Shown in pieces: positions 18,701-26,838 of a stretch of 64,000 bases of DNA; the first letter of the stretch is position 1, and each line of letters opens with the position of its first letter. The position numbers and the translations under genes are program-made. The stretch covers positions 32,217-96,216 of the forward strand of contig DASTKT010000085.1 in NCBI GenBank assembly GCA_035715725.1, written 5' to 3'. The DNA comes from JADGGV01 sp035715725 (lineage in GTDB: Bacteria > Gemmatimonadota > Gemmatimonadetes > Longimicrobiales > RSA9). A model generated the notes under the pieces. That model searched no databases. It was not told where the DNA came from and saw only the letters and a program-made list of their open reading frames with translations.

Positions 18701-20508
18701 CGGAGCACCCGGGCCACCAGCTCCGCCGTGTGCTCCTTGAGTGCGGCCGACGCGGCCTCGAAGGCTGCGCGCCCGAGGCGGTCGATCGCACCGGTCAGGC
18801 TCGCGGCCGGTTCGTAGTCCGCGAGCGTGAGCAGCCTCGGCACCGGCGGCTGCGGCACCAGCGGGTTCTGGAGCTGAAGCGCCTCCTGCAGCCGGCACCG
18901 CGCCTCCCACGCGTCGTAGAGGTTCGAGAGCGTCACCGACAGCAGCGGCAGGCTCTCCTCGTAGCGCTTCCACTGGACCTTGAGGTGGTCGTGGAGGTCC
19001 GGGTGGACCTTCAGCCCGCACCTCGCGAACGGCTCCTGGATCACTGCGTCGGGCTCGGGCCTGTAGAGCGCCCACCCCGGGAACGCGTTGCGGTTCGGAA
19101 GGTTCTCCGACTGCAGCCAGCGGTTCAGCTCCCCCAGCCGGTCCGTCTTCAGGCCGACGGCCGCGTAGGCGAGGCCGGTGGAGCAGAGCTGGACGAGAAG
19201 GCGCAGGACGGGCGTCCACGCATCGCCCTCCCCGCAGGCGCGGAGCTGGAGTACCTCCTCGAACTGGTCGATCGCCAGGAACAGCTTGACGGGCTCCGCG
19301 GGACGGCCGCCAGCCTCGGCAGCCATGCTCCGCCGTCGCTCCTCCAGCGCGTCCCGGATGCGTAGCGCCACGGCGTCCACGCGGTGCTCCGGGAAGACCC
19401 GGCGCAGGTCGACGGCGATGCCATCCCCGAGCTCCGACAGGACGTCCTTCGCGGCGCGCTCCATCAGCGCGAGTAGCGGCTCGTCGCCCTGCAGGTCCGC
19501 CGGTGCGACGACGAGCGGGACGAACCGCGCCCGGGTCCGGCTCCGGTCGCGGCCGTCCTTCAGCCGCGCCGCCAGCCCCGCGCGAAGGGTCGACGATTTC
19601 CCGACTCCGCTGTCGCCCTCGACGATCAGAAGGGGGATCCGCCCGGCCTCCCGCTCGGCGTCGGCGGCGGCGAGGCGGTCGACCATCTGTCGGACGTCGT
19701 GCGCCCGGCCCCGCAGGATCTCCGCCTCGCCGATCTCGTAGCGCTCGAGGCGCTTGTACGGGTTGCCGCGCCACTCCGGGGGCTTGAGCCCGAGCACGTC
19801 CCGGAGGCTGACCGTGAGGAGCCGCTCGAACTCGTCCACGTCGGCAAAGCGCTGCCAGGTCGCCGCGTTGCCGAGGAAGCGGTCGAAGAAGCGCGAGAGG
19901 AACGTGGTCTGCAGGTCGTACTCCCAGGCCTCGTTGCGCTTCAGCCGCCCCGAGGCCGAGCGCGACTCGCACTCCTTCAGGAACGCGCCGAGCCCCCAGC
20001 GCCGCTCGTCGGCCGGCGCGCCGACGGCCTCGACGGAGCGGTCCCCCTTGAGGAAGAGCAGGATGTGCGGCCGGCCCGTTCGCCGCTGCGCCTGCCTCGC
20101 GTCGAAGTACTCGAAGAGCGTGCCGGTGAGCGGGATCGGGCCGGAGACGTCGCCTTCGCCGAAGAGCTCGTCCTCGTCCACGCCGGGGAAGACGATCCCG
20201 TCCGGAACCTCGAAGTCCGCCGGCAGCGGGTCGGTATCGGGGAGTGGCGAGCCGATGCGCTCGCCCAGCACGCAAACGAGCACCTCGCAGTCCTCCCTGC
20301 TCGGCCGCGGGATCTGCGTCTGCCACCCCTTTCCGGCGTCCCAGGCGCGGTCCTGCTCGGCTTCCCAGCGGTACGGCACGAACGGCTCGCGGTCCGTGGC
20401 TTCCTCGGCGAGGGCCTCCACCACGCGGGCTGCCCGCTCGCGCTCCTGGATCAGGTCGGAGGGCGTGGCGATGAAGACCCGCGTCGGCCTGGCGCCGGGA
20501 CCGCTCAT
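15733..20508 (-). CDS. DUF4062-nSTAND1 ATPase-ankyrin protein with two copies of a novel domain
   Basis: A 1591-residue multidomain protein. Residues 9-155 match the DUF4062 pattern (RVFIATPSDLIQERE, then EVLVCVLGERIGS). The STAND NTPase follows: Walker A GDSGVGKSS at 298-306 and Walker B LAIDQFEE at 411-418, the DQFEE hallmark of nSTAND1. A winged-helix-like stretch (VRLVHEAVLYHWDQARAWL, about 664-683) closes that module. Residues about 770-1070 hold eight or nine ankyrin repeats (TALMFAAHEG, TALHLAAANGG). The C-terminus has two copies of the domain seen at the front of the FtsH-like protease (about 1143-1315 and 1391-1545; ATWLDGTSSPIH and TAWLDGTVEPIR, each followed by YLRFFC). STAND proteins are ligand-triggered oligomerising switches, and the ankyrins are the probable sensor. 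The ATG overlaps the patatin stop as ATGA, behind a strong GAGGAGG site. Confidence 0.85.
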   Translation of the reverse strand: MSGPGARPTRVFIATPSDLIQERERAARVVEALAEEATDREPFVPYRWEAEQDRAWDAGKGWQTQIPRPSREDCEVLVCVLGERIGSPLPDTDPLPADFEVPDGIVFPGVDEDELFGEGDVSGPIPLTGTLFEYFDARQAQRRTGRPHILLFLKGDRSVEAVGAPADERRWGLGAFLKECESRSASGRLKRNEAWEYDLQTTFLSRFFDRFLGNAATWQRFADVDEFERLLTVSLRDVLGLKPPEWRGNPYKRLERYEIGEAEILRGRAHDVRQMVDRLAAADAEREAGRIPLLIVEGDSGVGKSSTLRAGLAARLKDGRDRSRTRARFVPLVVAPADLQGDEPLLALMERAAKDVLSELGDGIAVDLRRVFPEHRVDAVALRIRDALEERRRSMAAEAGGRPAEPVKLFLAIDQFEEVLQLRACGEGDAWTPVLRLLVQLCSTGLAYAAVGLKTDRLGELNRWLQSENLPNRNAFPGWALYRPEPDAVIQEPFARCGLKVHPDLHDHLKVQWKRYEESLPLLSVTLSNLYDAWEARCRLQEALQLQNPLVPQPPVPRLLTLADYEPAASLTGAIDRLGRAAFEAASAALKEHTAELVARVLRRLVDVPPNGAAHPGVAPGTEGELGPDVTLRTCPEAEIPEAAGPLLAALKRNRLVLEEDGNVRLVHEAVLYHWDQARAWLENERSHLKTRSGVRSQLQWWLEDPSDANPPLANQQIDNAERMLVDWRDEVLEPELRAFVTAAIRRRVADGSHARADGTPRLADAVRLRDEALVTFMLDHGADRDSATPVVTETDADGRASRTGGSTALMFAAHEGSERLVRLLIGRGADVRRENAQRSTALDYAASEGHVEILRVLHEEHGAAVDHPDQSAPTALWWAALNGHADVVRRLLAYEAAIDRPDAAGFTPLIMAAQHGHMEVMELLIEGGATVSAASARGWTALTAAAEAGHRDAARLLLEHRGPVDQENADGSTALLVAARSGEAEVIRLLLGPAHGADPNHRDRNGRTALHLAAANGGEDAVAALLEAAATDPSPYDNLGRSPLYLALQGDHGGVVSRLVAARACVPPWFAGGAAEWRRLRGPELRRHLARMLTASAEGAGSGWALAPLLDGEWTVLDPAAGAELLAAAVDAAPAGLGCGIERVDAVRVRPLPFYGDAQLCEARARRGAGAVGYLTFVRHPGGATWLDGTSSPIHRLNAERPLRLAGPAEALDYLRFFCQALQARPAGDPTFDEYAFVLIESPARLAWPESVSREAREKAGAHANGLRHLSDAKGGPWNVSGVVQFGDLLSDAEFSVETFGMVTMVRDRPRAFNLELHAEGFRDDVRTRLTTRPGAVPVFNLDWTPDPPAMPGPIPPLVAGSWTPCEGEAVDRLLADVGRRLPARFQPGIDRLDAIWMRPLPFYPDGVLYEARAWRDDELAGYITFIQHRGGTAWLDGTVEPIRALNAALPPRLDDGAEALEYLRFFCAAVHGPRGSAAPLESVDRLVWPAGTPEEERRRAAAVVRPLTLAGSSVDPDGRPEWRATGAIRRGGEVLQAELRIGADGRVEILDTDGPIGRIGAHLEVFHEGFRTLRPLGESSPTTPLPSTA

Positions 20509-21656
20509 GCCTCCTCCTCGCTGGCGAATGCGTTTGCCCCCTCCGCGCCGCGGCCGGCCGGCCCGGAAAGGAACCGCGCGAAGTGCTCCGGCCGGACCCG
20601 CGCCCGCGCCAGCGCCGCACCCAGCTCCCGCAGCTCCGCCAGGTTGGCGACGACGTCCAGCGGCGCGAGCCGGACCGGGTCGAGGTGCCCGCAGCCGACG
20701 GCCTCGAGCCCCGGAGCGGTGAGCGCGACGTTGTACCGGACGTAGGTGAAGAGCTTCGGCTCGACAGGGCCGCGGGCGCCGATCAGGTCGCCGACCTCGA
20801 GGTCGAGCGGGTCGCCCACCAGGCAATCGCCGAAGACGCGGCAGAGCAGGTCCTGCTGGAACGCCGCCGAGCTGAGGAGCGCCAGCGGCAGCGTCTGGAT
20901 GTGGTAGAGCAGGTGCATCGCGCTCGGTTGCAGTGCCGGGTCGGCGTAGCTCGGTGTGGCCGTCCCGACCGATACCACGAGCAGCCGGTCGGCGCCGGCC
21001 GGCCAGGACAGGCCGTACGGCTCGACCGTGGCGGTGAGGAACGCCTCGAAGGCGGGGTTGTTGTAGCCGGTCAGCCCGCCGTCCGAGAAGATGAACCGCT
21101 CGCCGCCGATGCTGATGACCTCGGGCGCGAAGTACACGGGCGCGGCCGTGCTCGCGCGCACGAGCTGCCAGAGCGGGAGGTCGAGGTTGCAGCCGGAAAG
21201 GCGGCGGTCGTTGAACTTCGCGGACGGGTTGTTCGTGACCAGCCAGGGCGAGTCCGTCGTCGTATTGCGCAGGACGAGCAGCAGCAGGGTCCGCAGGCGG
21301 TCCGAGCCCAGCGTCGCATCCGCGCCGAGCAGGTCGCGCAGCACGCCGGCAAGCCGCTCGGCGTCATAGCGGTAATGCAGGCGCTCGCGCAATCCGGCCG
21401 GCTGAAAGAGCAGTCCGGCGTGCTCGGCGTAGAAGCGCGCGACCTCGTCCACCTCGCGGCCGGTGGCGAGGAGCGTCGCGGTGATCGCCCCGACGCTGGT
21501 GCCCGCGATGAGGTCGAACCAGTCGGCCAGGCGCAGGTCGGGATCGCCCGTGGCCGCGCGGAGCAGCGACTCCACCGCGCGGAGCACCTCCACGGAGACG
21601 ACTCCGCGGACGCCGCCGCCGTCGAGCGCCAGGATTCTGCGTGGGACGGCCTGCAT
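20505..21656 (-). CDS. Patatin-like phospholipase
   Basis: A 383-residue patatin. The oxyanion motif DGGGVRG lies at residues 12-18, the nucleophile elbow GTSVG at 52-56 (Ser54) and the catalytic Asp192 in SDGGLTGYNNP, so the Ser-Asp dyad is intact. ATG at 21656 puts the first motif at the usual distance from the N-terminus; the frame extends upstream into unlike sequence. There is no signal peptide, so it is probably cytosolic and acts on the inner membrane. Patatins are known effectors of bacterial immune systems (CapV in CBASS) and degrade membrane lipids when triggered. It is first in the operon and its stop overlaps the STAND start by 4 bp, implying coupled translation and probably a shared complex or pathway. 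Confidence 0.9.
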   Translation of the reverse strand: MQAVPRRILALDGGGVRGVVSVEVLRAVESLLRAATGDPDLRLADWFDLIAGTSVGAITATLLATGREVDEVARFYAEHAGLLFQPAGLRERLHYRYDAERLAGVLRDLLGADATLGSDRLRTLLLLVLRNTTTDSPWLVTNNPSAKFNDRRLSGCNLDLPLWQLVRASTAAPVYFAPEVISIGGERFIFSDGGLTGYNNPAFEAFLTATVEPYGLSWPAGADRLLVVSVGTATPSYADPALQPSAMHLLYHIQTLPLALLSSAAFQQDLLCRVFGDCLVGDPLDLEVGDLIGARGPVEPKLFTYVRYNVALTAPGLEAVGCGHLDPVRLAPLDVVANLAELRELGAALARARVRPEHFARFLSGPAGRGAEGANAFASEEEA

Positions 21657-21950
21657 GCGTGGACCTCGCGCGGGCGGGAGCGGGGGTCGCGGGCCGGATT
21701 GTCGTGGAATTCGCCTGGACGATCGGGCGACGAACGGCGCCACGCAAGGTTGGTGTTTCACGGACATCGCGGCGGACTACTCGAAGCTCTGATCGGACCA
21801 ACGGCTCCAGGACCCGCCCGAACTCCGCCGCCCCCGGGACGGCCGAGGCGCCCCGGCTCCGCCTTCCGCCGTGGCCGAAGTGCGAGGCTGTCCCGGGCGC
21901 GGAAGCGGACGCGGGAACAACCCCGCCCGTGCGCCGCGCCCGGGACACCG
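21657..21950. other. Leader region of the patatin-STAND operon
   Basis: These 294 bp lie between two minus-strand genes and should contain the operon promoter. I cannot pick a convincing -35/-10 pair, and see no terminator after the upstream CPXCG gene and no small gene. Confidence 0.35.
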
Positions 21951-22187
21951 TTACTGTTCGATATCGACCGTCACGTCGGCGCCGCCGTCCGGCAGGTAAT
22001 GGACCCGGACGCGCCACGGCTGGCAGCAGACCTGGCAGTCCTCGACGTATTCCTGCCGGGCGCCGCTTCCGGGGTCCAGCCCGATCTCGTTCGCCTCGCC
22101 GCAATAGGGGCAGAGGACGGTCGCCCGCGTCTCGGCCGTGCCGTCGCCGAGCGGGAACTCGTCCTCCAGGAAGTCGCGAAAGATCAC
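21951..22187 (-). CDS. CPXCG-motif cysteine-rich small protein
   Basis: A 78-residue protein of the CPXCG family, with two Cys pairs: LCPYCGE near the middle and EDCQVCCQPW 20 residues later, which together would bind one zinc. The remainder is acidic and ends VTVDIEQ. The GTG at 22187 is preferred because a GGGAG site sits 7 nt upstream; an ATG at 22214 would add nine residues but place the start only 3 bp from the divergent esterase ATG. The function of the family is unknown. Confidence 0.75.
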   Translation of the reverse strand: MIFRDFLEDEFPLGDGTAETRATVLCPYCGEANEIGLDPGSGARQEYVEDCQVCCQPWRVRVHYLPDGGADVTVDIEQ

Positions 22188-22217
22188 CCTCGTTCTCCCG
22201 TCCCAAGGAGACATCCG

Positions 22218-22889
22218 ATGCGGGAGCGCCATCTCGTCGTCACCCGCACCGCCCGCTACGCCGTGCTCGGGGAAGCCGTCCGGCGCCCCGAGGAGGTCTG
22301 GTTCGTCCTGCACGGTTACGGCCAGCTCGCGCGCCGCTTCATCCGCGGCTTCGAGCCGCTCGACGACGGGCGCCGCCTGATCGTCGCGCCGGAGGGGCTG
22401 AACCGCTACTACCTGGACGACGCCGGCGGGCCCCACGGCCCCGAGGCCCGCGTCGGCGCCACCTGGATGACGCGCGACGACCGGCTCACCGAGATTTCGG
22501 ATTACGTGAGCTACCTCGACACGCTCTACCGGCACACGTTTGCGGAGCTCGACCTCGATCGGGACGATACCCGCGTGGTCGCGCTCGGGTTCTCCCAGGG
22601 CGCGGCCACGGTGAGCCGGTGGACGGCGATCGGCGCGGCGCGCCCCGACCTGCTCGTCCTCTGGGGTTCGCCCGCGCCGCCGGACCTCGAGCTCGATGTC
22701 GCGGCCGCGGCGTGGGCCGACCTCCAGCTCGCGCTGGTCTACGGCACCGAGGACACGTCCTACGGCGAGGCCCACGCGGTCAGCGAGGCCGAGCGGCTGC
22801 GCGTCCACGGGCTGAGCCCCCGCCTCGTCGGCTTCGAGGGCGGCCACGCGATCGACCCCGACGTGCTGCAGGAGCTGGCACGACGCTAG
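22218..22889 (+). CDS. Alpha/beta hydrolase (phospholipase/carboxylesterase type)
   Basis: A 223-residue hydrolase. The nucleophile elbow GFSQG places Ser126, with Asp179 in GTEDTSYG and His210 in EGGHAID as the other triad members; LHGYGQ at 31-36 is the oxyanion loop. This resembles the YpfH/acyl-protein-thioesterase-like carboxylesterases, which cleave short-chain esters in the cytosol. There is no signal peptide. ATG at 22218 is set by a strong AAGGAG at 22205-22210 with 7-nt spacing. The gene is divergent from the CPXCG gene and their 5' ends nearly touch. Substrate not predictable. Confidence 0.85.
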   Translation: MRERHLVVTRTARYAVLGEAVRRPEEVWFVLHGYGQLARRFIRGFEPLDDGRRLIVAPEGLNRYYLDDAGGPHGPEARVGATWMTRDDRLTEISDYVSYLDTLYRHTFAELDLDRDDTRVVALGFSQGAATVSRWTAIGAARPDLLVLWGSPAPPDLELDVAAAAWADLQLALVYGTEDTSYGEAHAVSEAERLRVHGLSPRLVGFEGGHAIDPDVLQELARR

Positions 22890-23118
22890 CTGGCGTCGCG
22901 GGCGACTCTACGTCCGTTCGGTTTCACAGGGAGTTCGGGAGCTTGGGAGGAGGCGCACCGGCGGGGCGGGGCAGGGAGGCTGGCGCAAACGACGCCGGCC
23001 GGTCGGTCCGAGGAACGGCATCTCTTGGCGGCATCTCCGTCATCGACTTCGGATTCGATGTCGAACGGGCCCTGCAATATTTCCGCCAAAGAGACAAGTG
23101 ACCGAGGAGACAATTCCC

Positions 23119-24054
23119 ATGAAGGCAATCGTCGTGACGGACCAGGCTGCGGGAACGGCCGGGATGAAGCTGGTGGAGCGGCCCGAGCCGCAGGCAGCGA
23201 TAAACGACGTCGTCGTTCAGGTTCATGCGTCAGGATTCGTCGGGACCGAGCTGGGTTGGCCCTCGACCTGGACCGATCGCCTCGGCCGTGACCGAACACC
23301 GTCGATCCCCGGGCACGAGCTGGCCGGAGTGGTCGCTGCTCTCGGCTATGGCACGACGGGGCTGTCGGTGGGACAGCGGGTGTTCGGCCTCACGGACTGG
23401 ACCCGCGACGGCACCCTGGCCGAGTCCGCGGCCGTCGAGGCGCGCAACCTCGCGCCGCTACCGGGCGACGTCGACTTCACGGTGGGAGCGAGCCTGCCGA
23501 TCTCGGGCCTGACCGCGTGGCAGGGACTGTTCGTGCACGGCCGCCTTCAGGCGGGGCAGAGCGTGATCGCACACGGCGCGGCCGGCGCGGTCGGGTCGAT
23601 GGTGACGCAACTCGCACGATTGGCCGGCGCCTACGTCATCGGCACCGGACGCGCCGGCGACCGCCAGACGGCGCTCGACTTCGGCGCGCAGGAATTCGTC
23701 GACCTCGAGAAGGACGCCTTGGAAGACGTCGGCGGCGTCGATCTGGTGTTCGATGTCATCGGCGGCGATATCGGGAAGCGCTCCGCAGGCCTGATTCGAT
23801 CCGGAGGAACGCTGGTGTCCGTCGTCGGGCCGGCCCAGGCACGGCCCGCCGACGGCCTGGCGATCGACTTCGTCGTCGAGGCCGATCGTGCCCAACTGGG
23901 TGAGATCGTCCAGCGGGTGCGGGACGGACGACTGCGGACGAACATCGGCACCGTCGCGACCCTCGACGATGCCGTCGCCGCCTTCAACCCGACCAAGCGA
24001 CGCCCGGGGAAGACGATCATCCGCGTTCGTCCGGGAGCGACGCGCGCCCATTGA
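23119..24054 (+). CDS. NAD(P)H:quinone oxidoreductase / MDR-family alcohol dehydrogenase-like
   Basis: A 311-residue medium-chain dehydrogenase/reductase of the quinone oxidoreductase branch. The N-terminal GroES-like domain has no zinc ligands. The cofactor motif is AHGAAGAVGSMVTQLA in the middle of the protein, and GGDIGKRSAGLIRSGGTLV closes the Rossmann fold. It probably reduces quinones or enones with NADPH. ATG at 23119 follows GAGGAG at 23104-23109. Its codon use is less extreme than the neighbours (more GAT, ATC and CGA-type codons), which may indicate recent acquisition. The 229-bp stretch before it holds no gene I can support. Confidence 0.85.
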   Translation: MKAIVVTDQAAGTAGMKLVERPEPQAAINDVVVQVHASGFVGTELGWPSTWTDRLGRDRTPSIPGHELAGVVAALGYGTTGLSVGQRVFGLTDWTRDGTLAESAAVEARNLAPLPGDVDFTVGASLPISGLTAWQGLFVHGRLQAGQSVIAHGAAGAVGSMVTQLARLAGAYVIGTGRAGDRQTALDFGAQEFVDLEKDALEDVGGVDLVFDVIGGDIGKRSAGLIRSGGTLVSVVGPAQARPADGLAIDFVVEADRAQLGEIVQRVRDGRLRTNIGTVATLDDAVAAFNPTKRRPGKTIIRVRPGATRAH

Positions 24055-24204
24055 TGCACGCGGCCGGCCGACGCCGTCCAGATCGGCCGACCTTCCATTC
24101 GCCGGCCCCGCCGAAGCCTGTCCGGTGCCCGGTGCCCCGTGGCTCTCCGTCGGCCCCGTGGCCAGGTGTGAGCCCCCTCCAGCCCCGCCGAAACGCCAGC
24201 CGCC

Positions 24205-26733
24205 CTACCCGACCACGAGGTTGATCAGCCGGTCCGGGACGAACACCGTCTTGCGGATCTGCGCGCCGTCCACGAAGCGGCGGACGTTGTCGTCGGCGAG
24301 CGCGGCGTCGCGCGCGTCGGCCTCGGCGATGCCGCGCGCCATCGGCATGCGAGCGCGCACCTTGCCGTTCACCTGGACGACGAACTCGACGACGCCGGCC
24401 GTCGCCTTCGCGGGGTCGTACGTCGGCCAGTTGCCGCCCTCCACGCGCCGGTACAGCACGCCGTCGGACGGCCGCGCGAAGATGCTCTCCTCGTGGCCGA
24501 GCTGCGCCCACAGCTCCTCCGCCATGTGCGGCGCGAAGGGAGCGATCAGCGGCACGAGCGGCTCGACCTCGGCCCGGTTCGCCCGCCGGCCGCCCTCGCG
24601 CACCGCGTTCAGGTACTCCATCATCGCGGCGATCGCCGTGTTGTAGCGCAGCCCGGCGACGTCGTCGGTCACCTTCTTGATCGTCAGGTGCAGCTTCTGC
24701 TCGAGCTCGCCGTCCACGGGCGCGGTGCCGAGCTCCTCGACCGGCAGGACCGTGTCCCAGAGCCGCTTCAGGAAGCCGGCCGGGCCCTGCAGCCCCTGGT
24801 CGCGGAAGTCGCCGCCCTCCTGGTACGGGCCCAGGAACATCAGGTAGGTGCGGAACGCGTCCGCGCCCCACTGCGCGATGTAGTCGTCCGGGACCACCAC
24901 GTTGCCCCGGCTCTTCGACATCTTCGCGCCATCCTTGATGATCAGGCCGTGCTTGCGGAAGCGCTCGTACGGCTCCTCGAACGACAGCCGGTGCAGGTCG
25001 CGCAGCACCATCGTGGTGAAGCGGCTGTACAGCAGGTGCAGCACGGCGTGCTCCTCGCCGCCGATGTAGCTGTCGACGGGGAGCCACTTCTCCGTGAGCG
25101 CCGGGTCGAACGGGACCTCGTCCCGGTGCGCCGACGGGTAGCGCAGGAAATACCAGGCGCTGTCCAGGAACGTGTCGCTCACGTCCGTCTCGCGCCGCCC
25201 CTCGCCGCCGCACCGCGGGCAGGGCACACGGTACCACTCCTCGACCCGCGCCAGCGGGCTCACCCCGGTCTGGTCCGGCTTGTAGTTCTCGACGAACGGC
25301 AGCACGACCGGCAGGTCCTCCTCCGGGACCGGCACCGTGCCGCAGCGGTCGCAGTAGATGACCGGGATCGGCGGCCCCCAGTACCGCTGCCGCGAGATGC
25401 ACCAGTCGTGGAGGCGGTAGTTCACGCGGAACTCGCCCATCCCGCGCTCCGCGAGCCACTCCGTGATGGCCTGCTTCCCCTCCTCCCAGGGCAGCCCCGA
25501 GAACTGCCCCGAGTTGACCAGCACGCCGTCGCCGACGTACGCCTCGGCGAGCGGCGCGTCCGCCTCCTCCAGGCTGGGCGCCACGACGCGCGCGATCGGC
25601 AGCCCGAACTTCGTCGCGAACTCGAAGTCCCGCTCGTCGTGCCCCGGCACCGCCATGATCGCGCCCGTGCCGTACTCCATGAGCACGTAGTCCGCGATCC
25701 AGACCGGGATCTCCTTGCCCGTGGCCGGATTCACCGCGTAGCCGCCCGTGAAGACGCCGGACTTTTCCTTGTCGATCTTGCGCGTGACCAGGTCCATCGT
25801 GGCCGCCTCGCGGCGGTACGCCTCCACCACCTCACGCCGCTCCGGCGACGTCAGCGCGTCCACCAGCGGGTGCTCCGGCGCCAGCACCATGAACGTGGCG
25901 CCGAAGACCGTGTCCGGCCGCGTGGTGAACACCCGGATCAGCGGCGCTTCCGCGTGGAGCTGCGCCATCTCGTGGCGGTCCTCCGCCACCCGGCGCCGCG
26001 CCAGCGGGAAGCGCAGCTCCGCCCCCTCGCTCCGGCCGATCCAGTTCTCCTGCGCCTTCTTCGTCGTCTCCGACCAGTCGATCCACGACAGGTTCTCCAG
26101 CAGCCGCTTCGCGTAGTCCGTGATCTTGAAGAACCACTGCGACAGGAAGCGCTGCTCCACCGGCGTGCCGCACCGCTCGCACTCGCCGGCCACGACCTGC
26201 TCGTTCGCGAGCACCGTCATGCAGCCGGGGCACCAGTTCACCGGCGCCTCCCGCTTCTCCGCCAGCCCCGCGTGGTAGAGCTGCAGGAAGATCCACTGCG
26301 TCCACTTGTAGTACTCGGGGCTCGTCGTATCGACCGTGTGGTTCCAGTCGTACATGAGCCCGACCCGCTTCAGCTGCCGCGTGAAGTTCGCGATGTTGCG
26401 CGGGATCAGCTCCATCGGATGCGTGCCGACCTTCAGCGCGTAGTTCTCCGAGTGGATCCCGAACGCGTCGAAGCCGATCGGCTCGAAGACGTCGTAGCCG
26501 AGCAGCCGGTGGTAGCGGCCGTAGATGTCCGCGCCCGTGAATGCGTAGATGTTGCCGACGTGCAGCCCCTCGGCCGACGGGTACGGGAACATCATCAGGT
26601 TGTAGAACGGACGCTCCGCGTCGCGGAGCCGCTCGGCGGTGAACGTATTCGTTCCCCGCTCGGCCCAGATCCGCTGCCACTTCTCCTCGACCTCGGCGGG
26701 CCGATATTCGGTCCTCGTCGCCTGCTCGCTCAT
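24205..26733 (-). CDS. leuS: Leucyl-tRNA synthetase
   Basis: An 842-residue class I synthetase, full length for the bacterial type. The HIGH-equivalent HVGN sits in EGLHVGNIYAFTG near residue 57 and the KMSKS loop is intact (KMSKSRGNVVVPDD). Two Cys-pair regions are visible (CPGCMTV with CERCG, and CDRCG with CPRCGGEG), matching zinc-binding inserts of LeuRS. The central editing domain and the C-terminal anticodon-binding region (VQVNGKVRARM) are present. It charges tRNA-Leu in the cytosol and is essential. It has its own promoter at 26772-26800 and converges on the quinone oxidoreductase gene. Confidence 0.97.
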   Translation of the reverse strand: MSEQATRTEYRPAEVEEKWQRIWAERGTNTFTAERLRDAERPFYNLMMFPYPSAEGLHVGNIYAFTGADIYGRYHRLLGYDVFEPIGFDAFGIHSENYALKVGTHPMELIPRNIANFTRQLKRVGLMYDWNHTVDTTSPEYYKWTQWIFLQLYHAGLAEKREAPVNWCPGCMTVLANEQVVAGECERCGTPVEQRFLSQWFFKITDYAKRLLENLSWIDWSETTKKAQENWIGRSEGAELRFPLARRRVAEDRHEMAQLHAEAPLIRVFTTRPDTVFGATFMVLAPEHPLVDALTSPERREVVEAYRREAATMDLVTRKIDKEKSGVFTGGYAVNPATGKEIPVWIADYVLMEYGTGAIMAVPGHDERDFEFATKFGLPIARVVAPSLEEADAPLAEAYVGDGVLVNSGQFSGLPWEEGKQAITEWLAERGMGEFRVNYRLHDWCISRQRYWGPPIPVIYCDRCGTVPVPEEDLPVVLPFVENYKPDQTGVSPLARVEEWYRVPCPRCGGEGRRETDVSDTFLDSAWYFLRYPSAHRDEVPFDPALTEKWLPVDSYIGGEEHAVLHLLYSRFTTMVLRDLHRLSFEEPYERFRKHGLIIKDGAKMSKSRGNVVVPDDYIAQWGADAFRTYLMFLGPYQEGGDFRDQGLQGPAGFLKRLWDTVLPVEELGTAPVDGELEQKLHLTIKKVTDDVAGLRYNTAIAAMMEYLNAVREGGRRANRAEVEPLVPLIAPFAPHMAEELWAQLGHEESIFARPSDGVLYRRVEGGNWPTYDPAKATAGVVEFVVQVNGKVRARMPMARGIAEADARDAALADDNVRRFVDGAQIRKTVFVPDRLINLVVG

Positions 26734-26771
26734 GCCGAACCACTCGGGTGTGATGACGTACAGAACCCTGA

Positions 26772-26800
26772 AATATAGCCGAATCGGGAAGGGGGCTCAA
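26772..26800 (-). promoter_or_regulatory. Promoter of leuS
   Basis: On the minus strand, TTGAGC (26795-26800) and TATATT (26772-26777) are separated by exactly 17 bp, about 38 bp upstream of the leuS ATG. It is one of the best sigma-70-type matches in the window. Confidence 0.7.
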
Positions 26801-26838
26801 CGTCGTGCGGGACCGGGTCAGGACGTCCGCGGGGCCCG

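Noticed and set aside
12580..21656. CBASS locus, suggested by the patatin
   Set aside because: No CD-NTase, Cap2 or Cap3 gene is present; the partner is a STAND ATPase and a protease.
24055..24204. tRNA or terminator in the QOR-leuS gap
   Set aside because: No cloverleaf, no GGTTCGA arm and no clear inverted repeat with loop were visible.
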